Positions 49,935 to 60,278 of a stretch of 64,000 nt of DNA are shown piece after piece. Source of the stretch: Cynocephalus volans (taxonomy: Eukaryota > Chordata > Mammalia > Dermoptera > Cynocephalidae); the NCBI RefSeq assembly GCF_027409185.1, contig NC_084463.1:162851869-162915868 (forward strand), given 5' to 3'. The notes under the pieces were generated by a model. That model had not been told where the DNA came from. It ran no database searches and was given only the letters and a program-made list of their open reading frames with translations. Numbering within the stretch: the first letter of the stretch is position 1; every line of letters starts with the position of its first letter. The translations under genes and the position numbers were made by a program.

Positions 49935-50368
49935 TGTATTAGTTTGTTTCTGTTGCTTATAACAAAATCCATGGACTGGGTATTTTATAAAGAAAATAAA
50001 ATTTATTGCTTACAGTTTCTGAGGCTGGGAAGTCCAAAGTCCATCTGGTGGTGGCAACAGTGACCCAGGGGTCTCACATTGCATGATGGTGGAAGCAGAG
50101 AGCAGAGAGAGACATATTCCCCTCTCTCTTCTTTTAAAGCCCTCAGAACCACTCCCCTGACCACCATTTTTAATCCATTCACTACTGTACGGTCCTACAA
50201 TCCAATCACCTCTTCAAGGCTCCACCTTCCAATTACCAAACTAGGATTTCCCACCCTCTTAGCAGTCACAGTGGGAGCCACATAAAATATGTTTTCTAAT
50301 ACATAAAACTTGGGGGTCACAATTCAAGCTTCAGTGAGTTTTGGGGGGACATGATTAAATCCTCTACA
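49935..50368 (-). repeat. Solo MaLR LTR (-), 5-bp TSD
   Basis: Plus strand starts TGTATTAGTTTGTTTCTGTT and ends AATCCTCTACA. The host duplication GAGGG is at 49930-49934 and 50369-50373. It is the same family as the LTR pair to its left but in opposite orientation and without an internal region, so it arose by LTR-LTR recombination. Confidence 0.9.
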
Positions 50369-50401
50369 GAGGGATTAATTTAAAATAATAATGGCTTGAG
50401 G

Positions 50402-50500
50402 CTGGCTGGTTAGCTCGGTTGGTTAGAGCATGGTGTCAACAACACCAAGGGCAAGTGTTCATTGGGATCCCCTTACTGTCCAGCTGTCAGAAGAAGAAGA
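50402..50500 (+). mobile_element. CYN SINE, tRNA-Ile monomer
   Basis: GGCTGGCTGGTTAGCTCGGT, GTCAACAACACCAAGGGC, TCCAGCTGTCAG and a GAAGAAGAAGAAAAA tail. Confidence 0.85.
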
Positions 50501-50818
50501 AAAAAAAAGAATGGTTCATAAAGCACCTTAAGTGGTATGGTGTGGAGAACACCTTTCAAGCCTGACAATGTATGTCTGTGACAATTTGATTATCCTATTT
50601 AGAGATGACACTAATCTGAGGCCCTTGGGGCACATGAGACCCACCTGGAGCTCCTGTAGTAGACCTTGGGCATTGACCCGACAACTGTCCCTCTACTGGA
50701 GGTGATCTCTTGGGCCCCTAAGAGTACATTTCCTGTGTCCCATTGCCTGTGTTTTGAGTCAGACCATTTAAACTCACTTTCCAAATGTGGTGAACAGCTG
50801 TCTTGTGGTTTTGTGCCT

Positions 50819-51225
50819 TGTATCAGTCTGTTTCTGTTGCTTATAACAAAATACCTGGAACTGGGTAATTTGTAAGAAAATGACATTTACTGCTTACAGT
50901 TTCAAAGGCTGGGAAGTCCACAGTCCAGGGAACACATCTGGTGAAGCCCTTAGTGGTGGCCACAGTGACCTAGGGGTCTCACATGGCAGAAAATGGAGGA
51001 GCAGAGAGAGAGAGAGAGCGCCTCCTTTGCTCTGCTTTTAAAGCCCTCAGAACCACACCCATGACCACCGTTTTTAATCCATTCACTAGGCATGGTCCTC
51101 AGAATCTAGTTACTTGTTCAAGTCCCCACTTTGCAATTACCATAATAGGATTTCCCACCCTCTTAACAGTCGCACTGGAGATCAAGCTACTAATACATAA
51201 AAATTGGGGGACAAAATCCATCTCA
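50819..51225 (-). repeat. Solo MaLR LTR (-)
   Basis: TGTATCAGTCTGTTTCTGTT ... TTTCAAAGGCTGGGAAGTCC ... AAAATCCATCTCA. Flanking TGCCT and TACCC are a possible TSD with two transitions. A (GA)n run near 51005 is internal. Confidence 0.8.
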
Positions 51226-51639
51226 TACCCAAAGCTTGTATTATTTTTGTGACACGATAAATTCAGTTTTTAAGAAGATCTCAGTTATGATGGAAGTCAC
51301 AGGGTGGGGATGAGACTTCTGGGCTGGGAGTCAGGAAACCTGGATCCAGGCACTGCACCCTACTGAGCCCCTCTCTCCTCAGTCAGTCATGGGCCTTGCA
51401 GGCTGGACTTTTGCCTGGTGGCCTTGGGATCGCCCTCCTTTCTGCAGAGGACCCCTTGTACAGAGTCAGCGGGTCCGCTTCTCCAGGATGCCATGGCCAG
51501 CCGTGGCCTACCCCATTCCCCGTATTCCCAGCCCAGCACCTGACTGACGCTGTCTCCCCTCCTAGGGACACCTGCCGTCCCTGGATGTCAGGAGACCTCC
51601 AAAGTGGGCCCAGTCCTGCCCTCACCCCCTGTAACTGAC

Positions 51640-52480
51640 TAACGTGGAATCAGGGGAGCTGGCAGCCCCCATCCCACCCCCGCCTACAGAAGCCACCAGA
51701 GGCCGCTGGGGCCCCAATGGCGGCCGCTCTGTGCCAACTTGGTCGGTCCCCACGCTTCTTAGAAAGCCATCTAAGAGGGCAGAAGGTGACAAGCAGCGGC
51801 GGGGAGGGGGTAGGCGGCCTTGGAAGATCCGCCAGGGCCTGGGAGGCAGCGGCCGTACCCTCCTCCCCCAGCCCCACTGCGGGGGCCGAATTCCAAGGCC
51901 AACGTCTGGGCTGCGGGCGGATGGAATCCGGCCCGACAGGATTCCTGTCCCCTCCGCTCCCGCTGCGGCAGAGGGCGGCGGGGACAGCGGGGGACCGCGC
52001 GGGGGGCGGGGGCGGGGGCAGGGGGCGGGGGGGAGGAGGAGGAGAGGCAGGGGCGGGGGCGGGGCGGGGAGGGCAGGGGGCGGGGATTGGGGAGAGGGGC
52101 GGGGCCGGCCCGGACGTCCCTCCACAGCAGGGTCCCTGCGAACGGCGCAGCTCGGCCGCTACAAACTCCGGGGTCTCCCTGCCCTGCAAGTCTCCCCTCT
52201 TTAGGCCCTGGCGGGGAGTCACCCCCAAATGTTGGGGTTGGGGGCGGGGCTGGCCTCCCATTTTTCCTTGGACACGCTTGGTGAAGCGGCTCTTGCTGCC
52301 ACAACTTCTATTGCCAATGCTGACAGCACCGCAGCGCCAGCCGGGCGGGGTGGGAAGGGCCTGCCATCCTGTGATGGGGCAAATGTTCCAGGTCCCGGGC
52401 TAACTAGCGGCCTGGGAGGCGCCCGTGGCCCCCCACGCCCACGGCCCCCCACGCCCACACCGGAGACAGGACTGATCCGG
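51640..52480. promoter_or_regulatory. Orphan CpG island, G-rich, about 10 kb upstream of CHKA
   Basis: High GC with many CpGs from about 51650 to 52480. The core 51985-52115 has G-runs of 3-7 separated by single bases (GGGGGGCGGGGGCGGGGGCA type), containing several GC boxes. No TATA box is evident. Open frames longer than 150 codons exist in several registers on both strands, as expected from GC-richness, and none resembles a known protein. It could be the promoter of an unannotated transcript or a distal CHKA element. Confidence 0.6.
51998..52115 (+). other. G-quadruplex-prone G-run cluster
   Basis: More than eight G-runs of at least three bases with short loops on the plus strand, interrupted by a GGAGGAGGAGGAG stretch. 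Confidence 0.75.
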
Positions 52481-52671
52481 TTACACCGACCGGGCAGCAG
52501 GCTGGGCCAAGGAGCCCTGCCAGACCTCCTCCAAAGGCCTCCCAGCCCTTGGGCTCATGCCATGAGACCCCATGCTGTCCTGTCCTTGCCACCTACATGT
52601 ACTGACCCCTCAGTCTCCCTTCCTCCTTCAGTTCCTACACATTGCAAATATTTGCTTTTTGTTTGTGTTTT

Positions 52672-52760
52672 TCTGGCGGCTGCCTGGTACAGGGATAGAA
52701 CCCTGGACCTTAATGTTACCAGCACCACACTCTCACCTAATGAGCTAACCGGCCAGCCCT
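52672..52760 (-). mobile_element. CYN SINE, tRNA-Ile monomer (-)
   Basis: TCTGGCGGCTGCCTGGTACA, GGATAGAACCCTGGACCTTA, GAGCTAACCGGCCAGCCC. Confidence 0.85.
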
Positions 52761-52814
52761 CAACGAATGTTTAAATGAAAGAGTCACGAATGAATGGACT
52801 GCAGATTTCAGCGG

Positions 52815-53005
52815 TAGCCTAGTAGCGCTGCGCTGCCTGCGTGCTAACCCCAGTCCCACCAGTTTTGGGCTGTTTGACCCCGGACAGGTGATTGTTCTCT
52901 CTGTGCCTCCATTCCTTGCCTATAAAATGGGGACAATATTAGGGCCTACTGCATATTAAACGATTAAATGAGTGAATAGTTACAAGGAGCTTGAAACACA
53001 GAGTT
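52815..53005 (+). repeat. MIR SINE fossil (+)
   Basis: TGTTTGACCCCGGACAGGTG, CTATAAAATGGGGACAATAT, CGATTAAATGAGTGAATAGT. Confidence 0.75.
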
Positions 53006-53645
53006 AAAGGAAACACATGGCCAGAGTGTTAGAATAAAAACATCCCATCTCACTCCAGGCTTCTATCGTCAGTCTCAGTGACTTCAGCGTCTAACCTGTA
53101 CCTTGTTCCTGGCTTAGGCCTAGGCCACACCCTGTGTTTTCTCACCACCAGAAATAGCACCACCCTGAAATCTGTTTCAGCTCCTCACTTGGGGTCCACC
53201 AGCTCTAATCTCTTGCTCTACAATTTTCTGACCCCTTCCAACCCTCTATTCACTGGCCTTACCACTTTCTCCCCTCCCGTCACCCCATCCCCAGTGTAGA
53301 TTCCATCCCCTCATAAACACTCACCACTCCTGGCAGAGGCACTACGAGTACCATCCGGGTGCATAGGACCATGGGACTCATTATGTAGGTCACGCCTCCC
53401 TCCTGGGAGACCCTCTCTGCCCTCTTTTTTTCCCTTGCACCTAACTGGTGGCAAAGGATCCAAGGGAAGAAGCCTGGGCAGCATTACTAGTCCAAGAAGC
53501 CTGGGTCCCTGAATCACCACGTGGAAGGCCACCTGTGCACCACCTAAATGGACTAAGACATGCACAGAAGTCATACGGTCCCTTCAAGGCCTAGGAGGTT
53601 AAACAGCGGGTACGCCTGCCCCCCACTCTCTTCCCCTTCCGTGGT
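53006..53645. other. Intergenic, nothing recognised
   Basis: Mixed-composition DNA, pyrimidine-rich near 53190-53290. No conserved frame and no clear repeat. Confidence 0.5.
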
Positions 53646-53649
53646 GGAA

Positions 53650-53985
53650 TCTTACAGATGGTGGGGTGAACGCAGACAGACAAAAGAGGACACCCCATCT
53701 GATCCTGTTTATATGAGGCTCTTGAACAGGCAAAACTAATCCATGCGGTTCGAAGTCAGAAGAAGGATTTCCTCTTGGAGATGGTTGTCTGGGAGGAGGC
53801 ACTTTGGAGCCTTTGGGGACTGGAAGTGTTCTGTGTCTTGATCTGGATGGAGGTAACAAAAGAGAACAGCTTGTGAAAAATAAAGTTGTGTTAGGAATGT
53901 ATTTGCCACCATTGAACTGGACACTTAAAAAGGGTTAAGATGGTGAGTTTTATATTATGCGTATTTCACCACAATGCAAATATTT
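53650..53985 (+). mobile_element. L1M 3' UTR fragment
   Basis: AACTGGACACTTAAAAAGGG, GTTAAGATGGTGAGTTTTAT and GCGTATTTCACCACAATGCA are the old L1 3' terminus. The upstream part (GGCAAAACTAATCCATGCGG) also fits L1M. Confidence 0.75.
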
Positions 53986-54689
53986 GTATATTAAGATTTG
54001 TGGACTTTATTGTACATAAATTACACTTCAGCTGAAGCATTTATCATGAGCATTTTCCCCACGTCATTTAAAAATGTTTTTGAAAACACCACCTTCAATG
54101 GCTACAAATTTTCCCATCAACGGACATGTCCCGATCCACTCCCATCTGCCCTCACCTTTCCGCAGGATACTTGTGAAAGCCACAATCCTGTGTCACAGCC
54201 CCTTGGTTGCAGACAAGGCTCTGATTCAGGTTACCTTCAGAAGCACTGGATTTATTGGAAGGCACTTGGGAAGGCTCTTCTCAGCCTTGGGAAGGCTGGG
54301 GGACCTGGTCTGGAGAGAAGAAGGCGCTTAAGAGGTAGAAGCTACCCCACAGCCTGGGTTCCCCCAGGAACAGGCTGGTTGAGGAGTTGTCATGGCCACT
54401 GCTGACACCATGGATGTCATCGCCAGGGACAGTGCCATCGTGGGATGCTGCAGCCACAGCCACTGGGAAGAGCTCCCAATGGGCCCTGACTCTTTGTGGA
54501 GGAGTCCATAGGCCTGAACCCTAGAAGCTGGGGGGACAAGGCTCTGGTCCCTACCCCCCGACCAAGACCCCCACAGTGGGGAATTCAACTCTACAGAAGG
54601 GACATCAGGTGTGGGGCAACTAAACAAACCAGCCAATGGCTCCTACCCAACAAAATGCCATCATATAATGTTAATGGCAGCTAGTGTGT

Positions 54690-54870
54690 TCTAAACATTC
54701 ACTGGGTACCAGGCCCGCATGCTAAGCCTTCTGCACGGATAATCGTACAGAATCCCCACATTAGCCCAGTGGGGGGCATTATTATTACTCCCATTTTGCA
54801 GACAAGGAGGCCGGCAGAGAGAAGTTTGGCAATCTGCCCAGGACCACACGGGTGGGGAGCAGCACGCTGT
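54690..54870 (-). repeat. MIR-type fossil (-)
   Basis: ATTATTATTACTCCCATTTT, GCAGACAAGGAGGCCGGCAG, AATCTGCCCAGGACCACACG. Confidence 0.7.
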
Positions 54871-55339
54871 GCTGTTTTAGGGGCCACTGATGTGCCAGGT
54901 CTGTGCAGGGCACCTTACAGACCTCATAGGGCCAGAGGGCGTGTGCACAACTCAGCATCACCCCCCAATCTGTGGCTGCCTGGTGTTGCAGGGGCTGGGA
55001 GCCTGAGAACCACATTTCCCAGAATCCCCTGCAGCAGGGTCTGGGTTAGAGCCTGTCAATCATCAGTGTTTGCCTGTGATCTGGAAGGAGGCAGTGGTGG
55101 GAGACAGGGTGGCTTTGCCAGAGGCGACCCTACGCCAGTGACTCCCGGGGGTCTACCTGTGGTTCACCCCCTCAGTGCTCAGGGTCCTGCAGTCCCTTGA
55201 GTCCTGATTTCTGGACTCCAGCCATGCCTGTCCTGCCCTTTGCTCCCTCTGCTCTTATGAAAGTTCTGGAAGCCTCAAATTCTCTGTATTCAATCCCTTT
55301 CTGCTTGAAATCCTTTTCCTGACTGAACCTTGATGAGGT

Positions 55340-55555
55340 GGGGACGCTGGCTCTAGGGCAGAAAAACTGGGGTTCAAAACCCAGCTCCGTTGCTTCCGTG
55401 GGTCTGTGGTTTTTTGGCCCAGTCACTTACTGTGACTTAGTCTCATGTTCCTCAGTTTCCTCTTTTAGAATAGGCAGTGGTGATGTCTGCCTCACAGGGA
55501 CCTGGTGAGAAATCAAGACAAGGTGGAAAACGCAAGCCCAGTGTCTACATGAGGT
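55340..55555 (+). repeat. MIR SINE fossil (+)
   Basis: GGCTCTAGGGCAGAAAAACT, GGGGTTCAAAACCCAGCTCC, GTTCCTCAGTTTCCTCTTTT, CTCACAGGGACCTGGTGAGA. Confidence 0.8.
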
Positions 55556-55559
55556 GACG

Positions 55560-55685
55560 GCCGACAACTATTATCATTCCCATTTAGCAGATGAGAAAAG
55601 TGAGGCTCGAAGAGGTGATGTCACTTGGCCCAAATCGCACAGCTAGAAGGTGGCAAGGTGGGAAATCAGACCCGGGAGTTTGAGG
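55560..55685 (-). repeat. MIR SINE fossil (-)
   Basis: TTATCATTCCCATTTAGCAG, ATGAGAAAAGTGAGGCTCGA and AATCGCACAGCTAGAAGGTG, tail-to-tail with the preceding MIR. Confidence 0.8.
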
Positions 55686-55689
55686 TTTC

Positions 55690-56785
55690 CTGCTGCCCTG
55701 TCTGGCCCTGCTGTGCCTCAGAGCTTACGGCACTCAGTGGGTCCGGCCGTGGGTCAGTGTCTGTGGAAGGTGGGGAGGCCGGGCAGGGGCCGGGGCCACA
55801 GGACAAGGGGAGCAGCGGGGCCGGCCAGCCTGCTCCACTCCCTTTCCTGGGCTGCCCAGTGGAGCAGTGGGCTGCCGCGGCCCTGGCTTGGCCATCGGTT
55901 GCCTCACCTGGGCCTTGCCATTGCTGTGTACTCCACAGGGCAGGGGTCAGGGCCCGGTGACAGATGTTCAGTGCAGGGCAACACCTGGCCCCGGGTTATG
56001 CAGCAAATTAGTGACTGGGCTGGCCTGTGGCCTGAACTCAGGCCTCTGAATGCCATCACACAGGCCTGGCTCATCCTGCACAGTGGCAGGGTGGCAAAGG
56101 CCTGGCGGACTTATCTGGGTTCTGGCCAAGGCACCCGGGGTTGCAAACACTGGTCCAGTCAAACATGCCTTGGCAGCCTTTCCCCCGCAGTGGCAAATGG
56201 CGGCAGCTGTCCAGGCTCATGCCCACCAATGAGGCAAGCCTGGGGGACGGAGAGCTCCCCTTGCTTCAAGGACCCAGCTCAAGTCCCAAGGTTGCACCCC
56301 ATTGCCTACTTTGGTCATGTGCTCATCCCTGCACCAGTCACAATGCCTGGAGGATGTGCCCTTTGATCGGCCAGCCCCTTTGTGGGGCTGGGGTGGGTGG
56401 GGAGGCCTGTCCATCCTGAGCCCCGTGGACTGAGATTGGGGAAGGGATCTTTTCCAAAGAAGGGATAATGGATGACAGGAGGCAGAGTGAATGACCTTAA
56501 TGAGAGAACCCAGGACCCAAGCCTGTCACTTGTCCCCAGCCCTGGGATGGTGACTATCCTTTCTTCTTTACCTCCTCGGCAGCAGGGACTAGGTGGGCTT
56601 TGGGGGAGGCAGTGGAGACACGCTAGAGCTGAGGCCAGGAAATGGTGGAGGAAGGAATGTTCTCTGGGGGCGACGGTATTGTCTCCTCCCCTCATACAAA
56701 CAGGAGGTGCCAGGGCCAGCCTCTGTGTCAGGGGACCTCTCCAACAGCTGACATAGGGGCCCACCGAGAGCTGATCACCACACAG
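55690..56785. other. Intergenic, GC-rich, nothing recognised
   Basis: Several open frames, the longest about 238 codons from 55650, but composition-driven, partly over a MIR, and without similarity I can recognise. Confidence 0.5.
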
Positions 56786-56789
56786 ACAA

Positions 56790-57485
56790 GCCTTGTCATT
56801 CAGTCCTCATCAAAGCTCCACGAGCACCCCTTTCATACATGAAGAAACTGAGGCTCAGAACGACAAGAGTCGTTTCTTTTTCAGGAAGATGCAGTCGCAG
56901 GTGCTGTAGGACTCCAGCCCGCCCGCTGCTGCTCCTGACACCGCTGCTCACTGTCGCCAACGGACAAGACGCTCAGGAAGCCACACCTCAGCCATGGCTT
57001 TTAAAGATTCTAGAAAGATACCTGTGGAACAAGAGGTGGCAGTTCACTGAATTCCAATCACCCTAACCAGCCGCAGTGCAAGATCCCTGCTGAAGGCGTG
57101 TGCCGACTTGATCAGAGGCACAGACGAGGTCAGCCTCAAAGTGAAAGGACCAGGCGGGACACCTGCCAAGACAGAATCACAAGAAAAATGCCTTGTGGTG
57201 AAGGTTCTGGACATGGGATCGTTTCCAGACAGGAATCCACAAGCAACGCATTGACCGGCACAGCCCTTCCGAGACTGTAAAGCCAACTGCATCGCAGCAT
57301 GGGGCCAGGACCGGAGGTGGAAGTCGCCGTCGCAGATTCTAAAGTCAACTATTTTAATAAATTGACATTCCATTGTTTAAAAAAAAAAAAGAAAGAAAGA
57401 AAGACAAGAGTTGCAGCCAGTAAATGGCTGAGTCTAGGCTTAAACCCAGGTCTGTCTCATCCAGAGCCTGAGTCCTACAACCCCA
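56790..57485 (-). repeat. MIR SINE fossil (-) split by a retropseudogene
   Basis: Left part: CATACATGAAGAAACTGAGG and CTCAGAACGACAAGAGT. Right part: TTGCAGCCAGTAAATGGCTG, AGTCTAGGCTTAAACCCAGG. Joined, they read as one continuous reverse MIR. Confidence 0.8.
56871..57402 (+). pseudogene. RPS20P: RPS20 processed pseudogene
   Basis: Intronless copy of the mRNA for small-subunit ribosomal protein uS10 (RPS20). The 5' UTR, a start codon at 56994 and the first 18 codons (MAFKDSRKIPVEQEVAVH) are visible, then TGA at 57048 where RPS20 has Arg (a CGA to TGA change). Further matches follow, e.g. KVKGP and the PCGEGS segment, with small frameshifting deletions. The 3' UTR (GTCAACTATTTTAATAAATT) carries AATAAA at 57356, followed by poly-A. 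Target-site duplication GACAAGAGT is at 56862-56870 and 57403-57411. It is non-functional as a protein gene. The insertion was L1-mediated and landed in a MIR. Confidence 0.95.
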
Positions 57486-57524
57486 CGATGCATCCTTTTA
57501 ATTTTCTTTCAAAACTATCATCAG

Positions 57525-57625
57525 GCTGGGCGGTGAGCCCAGTTGGTTGGAGCGTGGTGCTGATAACACCAAGGTCCAGGGTTCGACCCCTGTACCAGCC
57601 GGCTGCCAAAGAAGAAATAGAAACA
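57525..57625 (+). mobile_element. CYN SINE, tRNA-Ile monomer
   Basis: GGCTGGGCGGTGAGCCCAGT, GGTGCTGATAACACCAAGG (loop CTGATAA, an Ile-type GAT anticodon), B box GGTTCGACCCC, ACCAGCCGGCTGCC and an A-rich tail. Confidence 0.88.
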
Positions 57626-57645
57626 AATAAATAAAATTTAAAAAA

Positions 57646-57748
57646 GGGCAGGCTGTTTAGCTCAGCTGGTTAGAGTACAGTGTTGTCACACCAAGGTCAA
57701 GGGTTTGTGTCCTGTACTGGCAAGCTGCCAATAAAATAAATAAATGAA
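57646..57748 (+). mobile_element. CYN SINE, tRNA-Ile monomer
   Basis: GGGCAGGCTGTTTAGCTCAG, TTGTCACACCAAGGTCAAGG, ACTGGCAAGCTGCC and a (AAAT)n tail. It sits directly in or next to the tail of the previous SINE, forming a tandem pair. Confidence 0.88.
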
Positions 57749-57929
57749 TGAAATATCCCCAATATATTGTTAACGCAGTGCTGTTTCAGTCATAAAATGA
57801 GATAGTGTAAGGTCAAGGGCCATGTCTGAGGCCTCAGCTTGCAGCCCAGGGAAGAAAGCCAGGGAGTATGAGAGTGACGGGGCTGGAGGCTGATGTGCCC
57901 TTGGCTTCTGTGACAGGTGAGGCAGTGTG

Positions 57930-58285
57930 TCAACGGACGTAGGACCTTTCCTCACCTCCATGGCCCAACTCTTCGTCCCCTCTCAAAACCCAGCTCACAG
58001 GGCACTTCCTCCAAAAAGTCTTCTCTGCTGTGCCTACAGTCCCCTTCCCGTCAAGGATGCCTCCTCTGTGTCCCCTGTCCCCTGGGCTGCCCTCATCAGA
58101 GCTCCAACTAAAGCGTGTCTGTGGGTCTGTCTGTCTGTCTGTCTGTCTCCCCGTCAGACTGTGAATAACCTGAAGGCAGGGAGAGGGGATTCCCTGGTGC
58201 CCACGGTGTGCCCAGGCTAGATCATGGCACAGAGTGGGCGCTCGGCAAGCGCCATCCGGAGGCGTAACTGAGGGGTGAGTGAACG
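57930..58285 (+). repeat. L2 LINE 3' fragment with (TCTG)n
   Basis: CCTCTCAAAACCCAGCTCAC, TTCCTCCAAAAAGTCTTCTC, a (TCTG)n tract at about 58118-58150, AGACTGTGAATAACCTGAAG and GGCACAGAGTGGGCGCTCGG follow the L2 3' order. Confidence 0.8.
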
Positions 58286-59750
58286 CATCGCATCTCGGAG
58301 TGAGTGCCCTGCAGACACATCCAGGCAGCTGCAGCTACAGGAGCTGGGCCCGCCAATGCCAGGGCCCACGGTGGCTGGAGCTGGGAGATGGAAGGAGCCC
58401 AGCCCTCTGCAGCTCCTGAAGGCTGGGGTCCAGGTCGACCTGTCTTAACAGGGCCCCTCTCAACCCAGCTGACACAGAGACCTTTGGAAGCCACGTGGCC
58501 ACAGGCTGTCACCCTTGCTGCAGTTTAATCATCTGACCTAGAGGCTGGGGAACCTTGGGACTGTGACCTAGTGCCTGGGATGCTATGTGGTATGAGGATG
58601 TCACTCGCACCTGGCTCACCCCCAGGACAGAATAGTCCTGCCTCTTCTCCGACCGAGAGGTTATATGCTAACCTGGCTGACCCTCCCTGTGTCCTCACTG
58701 TGCCCACTCACCCCAGGTTACAGGTTGGGGGAGAGGTAGCTTCAGAATTAGGTGATGTCAGGCTCAAGTGCCACCTGGACAGGTGGGCTGGCAGGTGGGG
58801 GCTGGGGCCCTCACTTCCCCATTCAGCACCCCAAAACCTCTCCCTCTTATTCCTCTGCTTGTGCCTGCAGCTTTGCTCACTGACCAGAGCACACCTTCTC
58901 TTCTTGCCCAGAGACACTCAGGACTTTCTGCCAGCTCTGCCCCTGCCTGGTATATACCCTGTGCATGTCACTGGGCCTCAGTTTCCCTCTGTATTTCTTG
59001 GCTATACAGAGGCAGGTTTAGAAGGTTCTTTGAGGCTGGATGAAGCTGGGTTTTTGAGCCCAGTGCTCTGGGGGCCCAGCCCTCAGGGCTGTGCGGGAAC
59101 CCAGGAAGGGTGCAGTTACTGTCCCAGGGGCTGGGCTGGAGAGCCAGCCAGAAGACATTGCACCCCATGCTGGTCCATGAAGCGAGGGAGGCTACTGGCC
59201 CCTCACACCGGAGCTCAGGCATGTCCTGGGCCGACAGAGAGCAAGTTCATCTCCCTACTTCCAGGCCCTTCTCTGCTGGGATTCACTGGGCAGGATGAAT
59301 CAAAGCTGGGGCTCAGGGCTATGCACAGCCCCTATGCCCAGTGTGACCTTCTAGGCTTCCACAGCCTGAGGCTTTGACTTGAGGGCGACCAGCGCCCTGT
59401 CAGGCTATGAAGATGAGAGGCAGGAGCAGCTGGGGCTTCTTTCTCCAGCGAGGACATCACTTCCCCATCAGGCTGCCACTTGCCCAGGCCCCCAAAAGTC
59501 CAACACCAGTCAGGCCCCAAGGACCCCATGCAGCTTGAGGGATCAGGTTTGAGTGGAGAGTAGCCCCAGGTGAGAATGGGGACTCAGAGAAGATTTGGGA
59601 GTTGACCCCTACACAGAGGTCTGAGGGGTGCGAGAGATTGCTCAGGGAAGGAGAGGGTAGAGGAAGTGTCTCAGGCAGAGGGTAAAGCAAGTGCAGACTT
59701 CCCAACCAAGGCAAGCCCCAGGGCCACTGATCAGCAGCCCCCATACTTCA
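58286..59750. other. Intergenic, GC-rich, little recognised
   Basis: A possible MIR remnant at about 58945-59030 (GTCACTGGGCCTCAGTTTCC). A 268-codon open frame from 58571 has no recognised similarity and is probably a chance frame. Confidence 0.5.
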
Positions 59751-59759
59751 AGTCACAAC

Positions 59760-60278
59760 CCACCAGGGCCTCCTGGGGTCCCAGTGTGGTGGAGCCGGTA
59801 CCTGGTGATGCTGGCTGTTGCCTTCCCACTTGGAGACTTGGGCTCCTGTTCCCAGGAGCGGTGGTAAGAAGACCAGCCCACACCGCATAGCTCCACATGG
59901 CCCCCTCACCTCGCTGCCTTGGACCCAGGCAGAGGGGAGCTCCAGGCCCCACCCCGCTGCCCTGAACTGGTACCACACAGGTGAGCCCGCCAGTGCCAGC
60001 CAGCCAGCAGAACTGCGTGGCTCCATGTGGCCCTTCATTCTGCCTCAGACCCAGGGGGAAGACCAGCCTACGGATCTGGCCCACCGAGTTTGACCCAGCA
60101 GAACTTCACACATTAGGGGCTCATTCTATGACCACAGAGTCTCGAATGGGAACCAAGTTGGTTTAACATAGCCACCATCATGCCTACTGTCAAGTAAGAC
60201 AGTTCACCCCTCGCAGTAGCAACCAAGGCCACTCCACAGCCACGCTCAGCATAATAGAAGAAGCAAACCCCCTACCAA
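59760..60278 (+). mobile_element. Probable L1 5' UTR
   Basis: GC-rich sequence that leads without interruption into L1 ORF1. It contains two diverged similar segments about 127 bases apart (ATAGCTCCACATGGCCCCC near 59887 and GTGGCTCCATGTGGCCCTT near 60017, each followed by a GACCCAGG motif). The left boundary is not visible. Confidence 0.5.

Noticed and set aside
51622-52774. Six overlapping open frames of 150-230 codons in the orphan CpG island
   Set aside because: They occur in several registers on both strands with Gly/Pro/Arg-rich composition, as expected of a GC-rich island. No splice or family signal favours one.
55650-56366. Open frame of 238 codons
   Set aside because: Starts inside a MIR and has composition-driven sequence without similarity.
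57525-57610. Functional tRNA-Ile gene with GAT anticodon
   Set aside because: Loop and B box are well kept, but acceptor-stem pairing is broken and an A-rich tail follows; it is a SINE copy.
58571-59377. Open frame of 268 codons
   Set aside because: Longest non-L1 frame upstream of CHKA, but no recognisable domain, and a MIR-like remnant lies inside it. Treated as chance; RNA evidence would be needed.
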